NCBI GenBank assembly: GCA_002027195.1
Contig: MWJO01000034.1
Coordinates: 1-64,000 of the forward strand
Origin: Streptomyces sp. GKU 895
Lineage (GTDB): Bacteria; Actinomycetota; Actinomycetes; Streptomycetales; Streptomycetaceae
Reading direction: 5' to 3'
DNA: 64,000 bases
The stretch's first letter is position 1. Each line of letters opens with the position of its first letter. A program made the translations under genes and the position numbers. The notes under the pieces were generated by a model. It ran no database searches. It saw only the letters and a list, made by a program, of their open reading frames with translations, and was not told the origin of the DNA. Of the stretch, positions 16,774 through 26,724 are shown piece by piece.

Positions 16774-17448
16774 ATGTCTAGGGCCGCACTGCTCGTCCTG
16801 GCCGACGGCCGCTTTCCCGCCGGGGGGCACGCGCACTCCGGCGGGGCCGAGGCGGCCGTCAAGGCCGGGCGGATCAACGGGGCTTCGAGCCTGGAGGAGT
16901 TCTGCCGGGGACGGTTGCACACGGCGGGACTGGTGTCGGCGTCCCTGGCCGCGGCGGCCGTACTCGGGGTGAATCCCGTGGAGTTGGACGCGGCGGCGGA
17001 CGCCCGCACACCGTCTCCCGCGTTGCGGAGCGCCGCGCGGAAGCTGGGGCGGCAGCTGATGCGGGCGGCTCGGGCGACCTGGCCCTCGGCGGAACTCGAC
17101 GCGCTGGCACGGGAGTTCCCCAAGGGCGCCCATCAACCGGTGGTGTTGGGGCTCGCGGCCCGGGCCGCCGGGCTGGACGCCGTCGACGCGGCCTACTGCG
17201 CGGCGTACGAGAGTGTGAGCGGGCCGGCGTCGGCGACCGTGCGGTTGCTGAGCCTCGACCCGTTCGACGCCACGGGGGTGCTGGCTCGGTTGGCGCCGGA
17301 GCTGGACCGGGTGGCGGACCGGGCGGTGGAAATGGCACGTGAGGTCGCCGAGGGGGGCGTCGGCGCCCTTCCCGCCGCCTCCGCGCCCCTGCTGGAGATC
17401 TCCGCGGAGCTGCATGCCGCTTGGGCCGTACGGCTGTTCGCGTCGTAG
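16774..17448 (+). CDS. ureF: urease accessory protein UreF
   Basis: 224 aa with the family start LLVLADGRFPAGGHAHSGG and AAYESVSGPASATVRLLSLD. It acts with UreD and UreG as the nickel-insertion chaperone complex. Its TAG stop is the first of a series of TAGs produced by a decamer tandem repeat. Confidence 0.93.
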   Translation: MSRAALLVLADGRFPAGGHAHSGGAEAAVKAGRINGASSLEEFCRGRLHTAGLVSASLAAAAVLGVNPVELDAAADARTPSPALRSAARKLGRQLMRAARATWPSAELDALAREFPKGAHQPVVLGLAARAAGLDAVDAAYCAAYESVSGPASATVRLLSLDPFDATGVLARLAPELDRVADRAVEMAREVAEGGVGALPAASAPLLEISAELHAAWAVRLFAS

Positions 17449-17490
17449 CTGGTCGTAGCTGGTCGTAGTCCGTCGTAGTTCGTCGTAGTT
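17441..17490 (+). repeat. five tandem decamers between ureF and ureG
   Basis: Five head-to-tail 10-mers with the shared core GTCGTAG: cgtcgtagct, ggtcgtagct, ggtcgtagtc, cgtcgtagtt, cgtcgtagtt. The first carries the ureF stop and the last ends next to the ureG RBS (AAGGAG). Because 10 is not a multiple of 3, the array puts TAG stops in all three frames. Confidence 0.9.
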
Positions 17491-17505
17491 CAAGGAGCCG
17501 TAATC

Positions 17506-18179
<674 letters not shown>

Positions 18180-18183
<4 letters not shown>

Positions 18184-18935
18184 GCGGCGGCGTACAGGCG
18201 ACCGCGCGGATCCTCGCCCGTGACGACGGGCGTGGCGGCACCTCGCTTCCCGTGCTGGAGGGCGACGGGCCGCTGGCGCTGCGCCGGACGCGGGGGAGCG
18301 GCACCGAGGCGCGGGTCATGCTCGTCGGCGCGATGAGCGGCCCGCTCGGCGGCGACCACTTCACTGTCCGGGCGACCGTGGAGGAAGGCGCCCGGCTGCA
18401 CCTCGGATCGGCCGCCGCCACCATCGCCCTGCCCGGACAGGCCAAGGGCGAGGCGCGCTACGACGTCCGCCTCACCGTCGCCGACGGCGGTGAACTGCGC
18501 TGGCTGCCCGAGCAGTTGATCTCCGCGCACGGCAGTGAACTGTACGTCTCGACACACGTCGACGTCGGTGCGTACGGTCGGCTCGTGCTGCGCGAGGAGC
18601 AGGTGCTGGGGCGGGTCGCCGAGGAGCCGGGGCGGCTCGGCAGCCGGCTCGCCGTGCGCGTCGGCGGACGGACCGTGCTGGACCAGGAACTCGCCTGCGG
18701 GCCCGGGGCGCCCGGCGGATGGGACGGCCCGGCCGTACTGGCGGGGCATCGCGCGGTCGGGCAACTCGTCGTCGTACGACCGGAGTTCGTCGCCGATCCG
18801 GTGCCGGCCCGGGTGCTGGGGGACGGTGCCGTGGTCATGCCGCTCGCCGGACCCGCCGCGCTCGTGAGCGCCGTCGCCCCTGACGCGCTGCGGCTGAGAA
18901 GGCTCCTGGACGAGGCCCTGGCGTCGCTCGGGTGA
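18180..18935 (+). CDS. ureD: urease accessory protein UreD
   Basis: 251 aa from the ATG at 18180, overlapping the ureG stop (ATGA). Family motifs include GPLGGDHFTVRATVEEGARL, RWLPEQLISAHGSELY and the REEQVLGRVAEEPG region. It is the scaffold bridging UreF/UreG and apo-urease. Last gene of the operon; no ureE is present. Confidence 0.92.
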
Positions 18936-19065
18936 CCGAAGGTCGGTTAGCGAACAACCCTCTCCGGTTATCGGATTGGCAAAGAAGGCCGACGGACCCT
19001 GTTCTCAGGGAACCCACAGCCGAGAGGATCCCCGTACTCATCAATGACGTACGGGGAGGTCGCAC

Positions 19066-20665
19066 TTGAAGCGCCAGAGATCGACCAGGCGGGCCACGGC
19101 GTTCGGCTCGGCCGGAGTGCTCGTCACGGCGACCCTGATAGCCGGGGCCGTGGCGGCGCCCACCGCCAACGCGAAGGCGGGCGCACGGCACGGCCAGGAC
19201 CGTGAGGCCCGCGGCGTCGCATCGCCGCCGCCCGGGCCGAGAAGGCCGGCATCGACTGGCAGGACTGCCCGCCGACTGGGGGCTGGAGAAGCCCATCCAG
19301 TGCGGCTGGGTCACCGTGCCGCTCGACTACGCCAAGCCCAACGGCAAGCAGATCAAGCTCGCCGTCGACCGCATCGGCAACACCGGGACCCCCGCCGAGC
19401 GCCAGGGCGCGCTCGTCTACAACCCCGGTGGACCGGGCGGCTCGGGCCTGCGCTTCCCGCGCCGGGTCGTCACCAAGGCGCCGGTGTGGGTCAACACGTC
19501 CAAGGCGTACGACTTCGTGGGCTTCGACCCGCGCGGCGTCGGCCACTCGACGCCCATCTCCTGCATCGACCCGCAGGAGTTCGTCAAGGCGCCCAAGATG
19601 GACCCGGTGCCCGACTCCGAGGCCGACAAGCGCGCCCAGCGCAAGCTGGCCCGCGCGTACGCCGAGGGCTGCTACAAGCGCAGCGGCGAGATGCTGCCGC
19701 ACATGACCACGCCGAACAGCGCACGTGACCTGGACGTCATCCGCGCCGCGCTCGGCGAGAAGAAGCTCAACTTCCTCGGCGTCTCCTACGGCACCTACTT
19801 CGGCGCCGTCTACGGCACGCTGTTCCCGGGTCACGTCCGCCGCATGGTCGTCGACAGCGTCGTCAACCCGTCGCGGGAGAAGATCTGGTACGAGGCCAAC
19901 CTCGACCAGGACGTCGCCTTCGAGAAGCGCTGGAACGACTGGCAGGACTGGGTCGCCGCCAACGACGCGGCCTTCCACCTCGGCACCACCCGCGCCGAGA
20001 TCCAGGCCAAGTGGCTGGAGTTGAGGGCCACGGCGAAGAAGAGCCCGATCGGTGGCGTGGTCGGCCCGGCCGAGCTGATCGGCTTCTTCCAGACCGCCCC
20101 GTACTACGACTCCGCGTGGGTCAACACCGCCACGGTGCTCAGCAAGTACTTCGCCGGTGACACCCAGGCGGTCGTCGACGCGGCCGCGCCCGACCTGACC
20201 GACACCGCGGGCAACATCGCCTCGGAGAACGGCAACGCCGTCTACACGGCCGTCGAGTGCACCGACGCCAAGTGGCCCACGAGCTGGAAGAAGTGGGACC
20301 GGGACAACACCCGCCTGCACAAGGACTACCCGTTCCTCACCTGGGCCAACGCCTGGATGAACCTGCCCTGCGCCACCTGGCCGGTCAAGCAGCAGACGCC
20401 GGTGGACGTGAAGACCGGCAAGGGGCTGCCCGGGGTGCTGATCGTGCAGTCCGAGCGGGACGCCGCGACCCCGTACGAGGGCGCTGTCGAACTGCACAAG
20501 CGGTTCAAGGGCTCCCGTCTCATCACCGAGAAGGACGCCGGTTCCCACGGTGTCACCAGCCTGGTCAACCCGTGCATCAACGAGCGGGTGGACGCCTACC
20601 TGCTCAGCGGCAAGCTGGACGCCGCCGACGTGACGTGCGGACCGCACGCCACGCCGAAGCCGTAA
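19066..20665 (+). pseudogene. tap: secreted tripeptidyl aminopeptidase (Tap), frameshifted near N-terminus
   Basis: Serine peptidase of the alpha/beta-hydrolase type (S33) removing tripeptides from protein N-termini outside the cell. A TTG start at 19066 behind GGGGAGG opens a signal peptide ending near PTANAKA. Two one-base deletions (near 19220 and 19270) move the frame; across them the protein reads AIAAARAEKAGIDWQDCP then ADWGLEKPIQCGWVTVPLDY. Active-site residues are intact: Ser in LGVSYGTYFG, Asp in SERDAATPYEG, His in DAGSHGVTS. Since the mature enzyme is otherwise perfect, I regard the breaks as sequence errors. A 14-nt hairpin (CCCTG-TTCT-CAGGG, 18997-19010) sits in the upstream region. 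Confidence 0.88.
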
Positions 20666-20679
20666 AGGTGTGACAGGCA

Positions 20680-20705
20680 GGGGCGGCCCGGAGCCGGGCC
20701 GCCCC
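20680..20705. terminator. bidirectional terminator after tap
   Basis: 12-bp perfect G/C stem (20680-20691 with 20694-20705) followed by TTTCT on the plus strand, between convergent tap and the epimerase gene. Confidence 0.9.
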
Positions 20706-20709
20706 TTTC

Positions 20710-21739
20710 TCATGCCCTGAACCAGGCGTCCTCCGCCGCGTAGTCGAAGATGTCGCCGTACGCCTGGAGCATCTTCGGGTAGGCCTCCCGCCAGTCCCGG
20801 CCGGACAGCTGCTCCTCGATCGAGGCGACGGACTCGGCCAGCCGGTCCGCGTACCGGACCACCGGCCGGTACCCCAACTCCCGCTCGGCGGCGGACATGT
20901 CGCACACGACCGGCACGGGCACGGACCACGGGGTGTCCCCGACGGTGGGCACGGGCGGCGGCCCGTCGACGAGCACGTCCTCCCGCTCCACACCCATCAC
21001 GGCGTCGATGGCGCGAGCGATCTCCGCCACCGTCGGCGCGTCCGGATCGACCGCGTTGAGGACCCGGCTGCCCGGGCGGGCCGCGGCCAGCCGGATCAAC
21101 TCGGCGATGTTGTGGACGCTCGCCGGATGGAACCGGCTCTCCCCGCCGTAGGCCAGGACCCGCCGGGCCCGCCCGTCGAGGTTGCGCTTGACGAAGTACA
21201 GCTCGCGCGGCGTCCGGCAGTACGGTCCGTGGACGGCACCGGCCCGCAGCAGGGTCGTGGGCAACTGCTCACCGGCGGCCAGCAGTTCGCGTTCCAGGAC
21301 GACCTTGCGCGTGCTGTACGAACTGTCACCGGCCCGGACCGTGCGCTGCTGCTCGGTGATCGGCACGGGGTACTCGGGGAAGCCGTCCGGTTCTTCCTGC
21401 GTGTCGAAGTTCCGCCCCTTGTCGTCCTCGTACACCGACACGCTCGAGATGACGACGGCGGACCCGATCCGGTCGGCGAGGGAGACCAACTGCCGTGCGT
21501 GGCCGCCTCCGTAGGCGACGACGTCGACGACGACATCGCACCCGTCACCGACGGCCTCGGCGAGCACGCGTCGTCCTCCCGGTCGCCCGGCACGGCCCGC
21601 ACCTCCTCGGGCCCACCCCTCGCTCGCGCCCACCACCCCGCGAGAGGGCGGTCACGTCCCACCCGTCGCGGGCCAGCACCCCCACCGCCGCCCGCCCGAT
21701 CTGTCCGGCGGCCCCGATCACCACAGCACGTCGTGTCAT
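20710..21739 (-). pseudogene. NAD-dependent epimerase/dehydratase (SDR extended type), frameshifted
   Basis: Starts MTRRAVVIGAAGQIGRAAVG with the Rossmann GxxGxxG motif, then continues DVVVDVVAYGGGHARQLVSL, VISSVSVYEDD and DSSYSTRKVVLERELL with the SDR Tyr/Lys. Between about 21570 and 21615 the frame changes twice (middle segment GPEEVRAVPGDREDDA). Substrate unknown; probably a nucleotide-sugar or reductase-type enzyme. Confidence 0.8.
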
Positions 21740-21812
21740 ACGGCGACGCTACGACGACGAGGCCGGCCCGCGTGGGGATCTCTGCCCACAGCAGAGCCCA
21801 CCCCGGGCGGGC

Positions 21813-22538
21813 TCACCCGAGCGGCATCCGCGGGAACCGCCGCTCCTTCTCCGCCTTGGCCTCCGTCTCCTGCGCCTTGACGACGGCCGCGTACTCGTCG
21901 ACGTACTCCTGACCGGAGAGGCTGAGGATGGCGTAGATGATCTCGTCGGTGATGGCGCGCAGGATCGCCTTCTCGTTCTCCATGCCGGCGTAGCGGGAGA
22001 AGTCGAGGGGCTCGCCGAAGCGGATGACGACGGGGTGGATGTTGGGGATGACCTTGCCGGGCGGCTGCGCCTCGAAGGTGCCGATCATCGCGCAGGGGAT
22101 GACGGGCACCCCGGCCCTGAGTGCCATGACCGCGACGCCGACCTTGCCCTTGTACAGGCGCCCGTCGTGCGACCGCGTGCCCTCCGGGTAGATCCCCAGC
22201 AGCTCGTCCTTGGCGAGCACCCCGAGCCCCTCGCGGATGGCCGCCTGGCCCGCCTCCTTGCCGGTACGGTCGACCGGGATCTGCCCGGCGCTGCGGAAGA
22301 AGAACGCCGTGAGCCGGCCCTTCAGGCCGGGTCCGGTGAAGTACTCCTTCTTCGCGAGGAACGTGATGCGCCGCTTGAGGATCGCCGGCATCAGGAAGTG
22401 GTCCGAGAAGGACAGGTGGTTCCCCGCGATGATGGCCGCACCGCTGGCGGGCACATGCTCAAGACCTTCGATGCGAGGCCGGAAGACCAGTCTCAGCAGG
22501 GGCCCCAGCAACACGTACTTGAGCAGGTAATAGAACAA
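21813..22538 (-). CDS. lysophospholipid acyltransferase (PlsC family)
   Basis: 1-acylglycerol-3-phosphate acyltransferase fold: the HX4D motif in AGNHLSFSDHFLM, the acceptor motif GIYPEGTRSHDG, and an N-terminal hydrophobic segment LLKYVLLGPLLRLVF. It probably acylates lysophosphatidate in membrane lipid synthesis. I place the start at TTG 22538 because GAGGAG lies 8 bp upstream and the family usually begins F/L-YYLLKYV; in-frame extensions to 22571 are open. Confidence 0.85.
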   Translation of the reverse strand: MFYYLLKYVLLGPLLRLVFRPRIEGLEHVPASGAAIIAGNHLSFSDHFLMPAILKRRITFLAKKEYFTGPGLKGRLTAFFFRSAGQIPVDRTGKEAGQAAIREGLGVLAKDELLGIYPEGTRSHDGRLYKGKVGVAVMALRAGVPVIPCAMIGTFEAQPPGKVIPNIHPVVIRFGEPLDFSRYAGMENEKAILRAITDEIIYAILSLSGQEYVDEYAAVVKAQETEAKAEKERRFPRMPLG

Positions 22539-22771
22539 GGGGACGCTCCTCACTCCGGCATATCGGCTCAACCGCCGCGTTCCAGCAGGTCAACCGGCGT
22601 GTCGTGGGGGTGCCAGTGTAAGTGCATGCGGGAGCGCGGGGAACGGGGGCGCGGGTGGGGATGACCGCGGGGGACAGCCTGGTGCGGATGAGGGGGCGGC
22701 GGCAACGTGATCGAGTGCACGATGACGGAAACACGTGCATGAGTGGCGGACGCGGGGGTCTCGTGCAGGAC

Positions 22772-22805
22772 GAGGTGCGGCTCCCGTCCCCGAGAGCCGC
22801 ACCTC
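22772..22805 (-). terminator. terminator downstream of rocD
   Basis: 11-bp perfect stem (22772-22782 with 22795-22805), 12-nt loop, 8 bp after the rocD stop. The rest of 22539-22771 shows no gene. Confidence 0.7.
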
Positions 22806-22813
22806 CGGATCGG

Positions 22814-24037
22814 TCAGTCCCGCGTCAGCACCTTCTCCAACGCCCCCAGCGCGCCGGTGAGTTCGTCCGCCGTGATCGTCAACGGCGGCGCCAGTCGGAT
22901 CGTCGACCCGTGGGTGTCCTTCACCAGCACCCCTTCCCGCAGCAGCCGTTCGCCGATCTCGCGGCCGGTGCCGAAGGCCGGGTCGATGTCGACGCCCGCC
23001 CACAGGCCCCGCGCGCGGAAGCCGAGGACGCCCTTGCCGACCAGCTCTGTCAGGCCGTCGCGCAGGACCACGCCCAACTCGCTTGCCCGGTGCTGGAATT
23101 CGCCCGTCTCCAGGAGTTCCACCACCGCCGTGCCGACCGCCGCCGCGAGCGGGTTGCCGCCGAACGTCGAGCCGTGCTCGCCGGGGCGCAGCACGCTCAG
23201 GACGTCACGCCGGGCCACCACCGCCGACACCGGCACGATGCCGCCGCCCAGCGCCTTGCCCAGCAGCAGGACGTCCGGGACGACCGACTCGTGGTCCACG
23301 GCGAGGGTGCGGCCCGTGCGGCCGAGGCCCGACTGGATCTCGTCGGCGATGAAGAGGCAGCCCTTGCGGCGGGTCAGCTCGCGGACGCCGGTCAGATAGC
23401 CGTCGTCGGGGATCATCACGCCGGCCTCGCCCTGGATCGGCTCCAGCAGCACCGCGGCCGTCGTCTCGTCGATCGCCGCTTCCAGGGCCGCGAGGTCGTT
23501 GTAGGGCACGATCCGGAAGCCCGGCGTGAAGGGTCCGAAGCCGGCCCTCGCCGTCTCGTCCGTGGAGAACGACACGATCGTCGTCGTCCGGCCGTGGAAG
23601 TTCTCCGCCGCCACGACGATCGTCGCCTGGTCAGCCGGGACGCCCTTCACGTCGTAGGCCCATTTGCGGGCCACCTTGATGCCGGACTCGACCGCCTCGG
23701 CGCCCGTGTTCATGGGCAGCACCATGTCCAGGCCCGTCAACTCGGCCAGCCGCTCGGCGAATTCGGCCAGCTTGTCGTTGTGGAAGGCGCGGGAGGTGAG
23801 GGTGAGGCGGTTCAGCTGGCGGTGGGCGGCCTCGATCAGGGCCGGGTGGCGGTGGCCGAAGTTGAGGGCCGAGTAGCCCGCCAGCATGTCCAGGTAGCGG
23901 CGGCCCTCGACGTCCTCGACCCAGGTGCCCTCGGCGCGGGCGACCACCACCGGCAGGGGGTGGTAGTTGTGCGCAAGGACCGGCTCTTCGGCGCGGATCA
24001 GGTCGGCGGAGGTGCGCGTGGTCACGGGAGCGGTCAT
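22814..24037 (-). CDS. rocD: ornithine aminotransferase
   Basis: PLP class-III aminotransferase, 407 aa, converting ornithine and 2-oxoglutarate to glutamate-5-semialdehyde and glutamate. Signatures: PLPVVVARAEGTWVEDVEG, NTGAEAVESGIKVARKW, IADEIQSGLGRTGR and the PLP lysine in LLGKALGGGIVPVSAV. The ATG at 24037 overlaps the ddaH stop (ATGA), so the two are translated as a pair in arginine/ornithine catabolism. Confidence 0.95.
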   Translation of the reverse strand: MTAPVTTRTSADLIRAEEPVLAHNYHPLPVVVARAEGTWVEDVEGRRYLDMLAGYSALNFGHRHPALIEAAHRQLNRLTLTSRAFHNDKLAEFAERLAELTGLDMVLPMNTGAEAVESGIKVARKWAYDVKGVPADQATIVVAAENFHGRTTTIVSFSTDETARAGFGPFTPGFRIVPYNDLAALEAAIDETTAAVLLEPIQGEAGVMIPDDGYLTGVRELTRRKGCLFIADEIQSGLGRTGRTLAVDHESVVPDVLLLGKALGGGIVPVSAVVARRDVLSVLRPGEHGSTFGGNPLAAAVGTAVVELLETGEFQHRASELGVVLRDGLTELVGKGVLGFRARGLWAGVDIDPAFGTGREIGERLLREGVLVKDTHGSTIRLAPPLTITADELTGALGALEKVLTRD

Positions 24038-24858
24038 GAACGGATCTCCTGAGTGCAGCACTTGATGCCGCCGCCTGCCTTGCGGAACTCGGACAGGTCG
24101 ACCGGCACGGGGACATAGCCGCGGTCGGCGAGGGCGGAGGACAGGGATTCGGCCTGCGGTGCGATGAAGACGTTCCGGCCGTCGGACACGGAGTTCAGGC
24201 CGAAGGCCAGCGCGTCGTCCAGGGTGGCCAGCACCGCGTTCGGGAACAGGCGCGCCAGCACCTCCCGGCTGCCCGGCGAGAACGCCTCCGGGTAGTAGGA
24301 GATGTTGTTGCCCTCGGCGGAGTCGTCGAGGACGAACAGCGCCGTGTCCAGGTGGTAGAAGCGCGGGTCCACCAGCGTCAGGCTGATCACCGGGTGCCCG
24401 AAGAACTCCTGCACCTCGCGGTGCGCCTCCCGGGTGGTGCGGAAACCGGTGCCGGCCAGCATGTACCGGCCCGTCCAGACCAGGTCGCCCTCGCCCTCGC
24501 AGACCGACTCGGGGCGGTGGACGTCGAAGCCGGCCGCCTTGAACCAGGTGTCGTAGTGCGTGGACTCGGGGCGCCGCTCGGGCGCGTGGAAGAGGGAGCC
24601 GAAGACGCGGCCGTCCACGACGACCGCCGAGTTCGCGGCGAAGACCATGTCAGGGAGACCGGGGGCCGGCTCCACGCTGTCGACGGTGTGGCCGTGGGCC
24701 CGGTAGGCGCCGATCAGCGCCTGCCACTGCTCGCGGGCCAGATCCACGTCGACGCGGACATCGGGTTGCATCCAGGGATTGATCGCGTACTGCACGGCGA
24801 AATGTCTGGGTTCGCAGACGAGGAATCGCCGTCGGCGCGGCACACGGGAGTCGGACAC
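24034..24858 (-). CDS. ddaH: dimethylargininase / amidinotransferase-family arginine hydrolase
   Basis: 274 aa of the DDAH/arginine-deiminase superfamily: FLVCEPRHFAVQYAINPWM, PDMVFAANSAVV, EGEGDLVW with acidic guanidino-binding residues, the catalytic His in PRFYHLDTALFVLD, and the C-terminal catalytic Cys in GGGIKCCTQEI. It hydrolyses (methyl)arginine to citrulline, or an ornithine-forming variant, feeding the downstream rocD. The GTG at 24858 follows GGAGG; in-frame upstream codons are not homologous. Confidence 0.85.
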   Translation of the reverse strand: MSDSRVPRRRRFLVCEPRHFAVQYAINPWMQPDVRVDVDLAREQWQALIGAYRAHGHTVDSVEPAPGLPDMVFAANSAVVVDGRVFGSLFHAPERRPESTHYDTWFKAAGFDVHRPESVCEGEGDLVWTGRYMLAGTGFRTTREAHREVQEFFGHPVISLTLVDPRFYHLDTALFVLDDSAEGNNISYYPEAFSPGSREVLARLFPNAVLATLDDALAFGLNSVSDGRNVFIAPQAESLSSALADRGYVPVPVDLSEFRKAGGGIKCCTQEIRS

Positions 24859-24986
24859 AGAGGGGTTCCTCCGCTTCCTGCGGTGTCGACTGGGGGTTGA
24901 CACCAAGGTAGGAAGTGACGGTCACACCCGACAAGCAATGAGAATTGCGTGTCCGCGCAGGAATGCTGCGTCTTCCGCACTGAGCA

Positions 24987-25001
24987 CGCAGCTTCGCTGC
25001 G
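24987..25001. terminator. hairpin after Lrp gene / upstream of ddaH
   Basis: CGCAGC-TTC-GCTGCG with partial pairing beyond, 12 bp after the Lrp-family stop. It could be a weak terminator or an Lrp site for the ddaH-rocD operon promoter. Confidence 0.4.
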
Positions 25002-25012
25002 CACTCGGATGT

Positions 25013-25510
25013 TTATTCGGGTGATGGCGCGGGAGCCGCCTGGGTGGCGCCCGCCTCGGGGCTCTCCGGGAGCAGATGCGACAGCACCATCACGCTGATC
25101 GTCTTGCGGATGAAGGGCTCCACACGGATGCGTTCCAGCACCTCCTCGAAGTGCTCCACGTCCCGCGCCCGCACATGCAGCAGCGCGTCCGCGCCCCCGG
25201 TCACCGTCATCGCCGCCGTGATCTCCGGATGGTTGCGCACCACCTCCGCCAGCCGCCGCGGCGGGGCCGCGCCCTCGCAGTACACCTCGACGTACGCCTC
25301 GGTGCGCCAGCCCAGCGCGGAGGGCTGCACGGTCGCCGTGAACCCGGTGATGACCCCGGTCTCCCGGAGCCGGTCCACCCGCCGTTTGACCGCCGTGGAG
25401 GACAGTCCGATCGCGGCGCCGATCTCCGCGAAGGACGTCCGGGCGTTCGCCATCAGCGCGCTGATGATCTTCCGGTCGAGTGCGTCGAACGCGGGGGGCC
25501 TGCTGTTCAT
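25013..25510 (-). CDS. Lrp/AsnC-family transcriptional regulator
   Basis: 165 aa. The N-terminal HTH LDRKIISALMANARTSFAEI and STAVKRRVDRLRETGVITGF are followed by a RAM ligand domain (AMTVTGGADALLHVRARDVE). It sits upstream of and collinear with ddaH-rocD, so it probably controls arginine/ornithine catabolism in response to an amino acid. The ATG at 25510 is the conserved start. Confidence 0.92.
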   Translation of the reverse strand: MNSRPPAFDALDRKIISALMANARTSFAEIGAAIGLSSTAVKRRVDRLRETGVITGFTATVQPSALGWRTEAYVEVYCEGAAPPRRLAEVVRNHPEITAAMTVTGGADALLHVRARDVEHFEEVLERIRVEPFIRKTISVMVLSHLLPESPEAGATQAAPAPSPE

Positions 25511-25588
25511 GGCGGCACGATACCCAGCGGGAACGTCCACGCCTCGGCACATGTCCAGACGTACGAATTACTCCTACACTCCGGGTTC

Positions 25589-26360
25589 ATGCTGCGCGCC
25601 CTGGCTGTCGACGACGAACGCCCCTCGCTGGAGGAACTGCTCTACCTCCTCAACGCCGACCCCCGCATCGGCAGCGCGGCGGGCGCCGGCGACGCGACCG
25701 AGGCGCTGCGCCGGATCAACCGCGCGCTGGAGTCCGGCCCGGACGGCCCCGAGGCGATCGACGTCGTCTTCCTCGACATCAACATGCCCGGCCTCGACGG
25801 CCTCGACCTGGCCCGGCTGCTCACCGGTTTCGCCAAGCCCCCACTGGTCGTGTTCGTCACCGCCCACGAGGACTTCGCCGTCCAGGCCTTCGACCTCAAG
25901 GCCGTCGACTACGTCCTCAAGCCCGTCCGCAAGGAGCGCCTCGCCGAGGCCGTACGACGCGCCGCCGAACTCGTACGGACGCCCCGCCGAACCCGACGAC
26001 CAGGCACCCCGCATCCCCGTGCACGAACCCGACCCCGACCACATACCCGTTGAGCTCGGCGGCGTGACCCGCTTCGTCTCCGTCGAGGACATCACCCACG
26101 TCGAGGCCCAGGGCGACTACGCCCGGCTGCACACCACCAAGGGCAGCCACCTGGTCCGCATCCCGCTGTCCACCCTGGAGGAGCGGTGGCGCTCCCGCGG
26201 CTTCGTCCGCATCCACCGCCGCCATCTGGTCGCCCTGCACCACATCGGCGAACTCCGCCTCGACGCCGGCACGGTCAGCGTCCTGGTCGGCGCCGAGGAA
26301 CTCCAGGTCAGCCGGCGCCACGCCCGTGAACTGCGCGACCTGCTGATGCGGAGGACCTGA
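25589..26360 (+). pseudogene. LytTR-family response regulator (one frameshift)
   Basis: The receiver domain (MLRALAVDDERPSLEELLYL, phosphoacceptor Asp in VVFLDINMPGLDG, FVTAHEDFAVQAFDL, VDYVLKPV) is followed, in another frame from about 25978, by a LytTR DNA-binding domain (FVSVEDITHVEAQGDYARLH, FVRIHRRHLVALHHIGEL). A single indel near 25973-25983 separates them; probably a sequence error. It lies at the head of an operon with a membrane protein, a symporter and a LytS-type kinase. TACACT at 25575-25580 could drive a near-leaderless mRNA. Confidence 0.85.
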
Positions 26361-26361
26361 C

Positions 26362-26724
26362 ATGCCGCACCAGGACCCCGCCGAACGCCGTGTCGTCGTC
26401 ACCGGCCCGCCCCGCCGCACCCGCCGCGGGCCCGGCTCCTACCGCCCGCGCACCGAGATCGACGAGCAGACCACCCTCGGCCACACCTACGTCCGCTCCC
26501 TCATGCGCAGCCAACTCCGCGCCGGACTCACCGTGTTCGCCGTCCTCGGCCTCCTCATCGGCCCGCTCCCGCTGCTGTTCGCCGCGCTGCCCGACGCCCG
26601 CCGCCTGGAATGGGCGGTCCTCGGTTTCGGCGTCTACGTCCCGCTGGTGCTGCTCGCCCGCTGGTACGTGCGGCGGGCCGAGCGCAACGAGCGCGACTTC
26701 GTACGCCTCGTAGAGGACCGATGA
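26362..26724 (+). CDS. small two-helix membrane protein (DUF485-like partner of the symporter)
   Basis: 120 aa. The cytosolic basic N-terminus is followed by two hydrophobic segments (AGLTVFAVLGLLIGPLPLLF and LEWAVLGFGVYVPLVLLARW). Size, topology and position immediately before a sodium:solute symporter (ATGA overlap) resemble the YjcH/DUF485 partner of ActP acetate permease. Family assignment is by context, not by a clear motif. Confidence 0.7.
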   Translation: MPHQDPAERRVVVTGPPRRTRRGPGSYRPRTEIDEQTTLGHTYVRSLMRSQLRAGLTVFAVLGLLIGPLPLLFAALPDARRLEWAVLGFGVYVPLVLLARWYVRRAERNERDFVRLVEDR

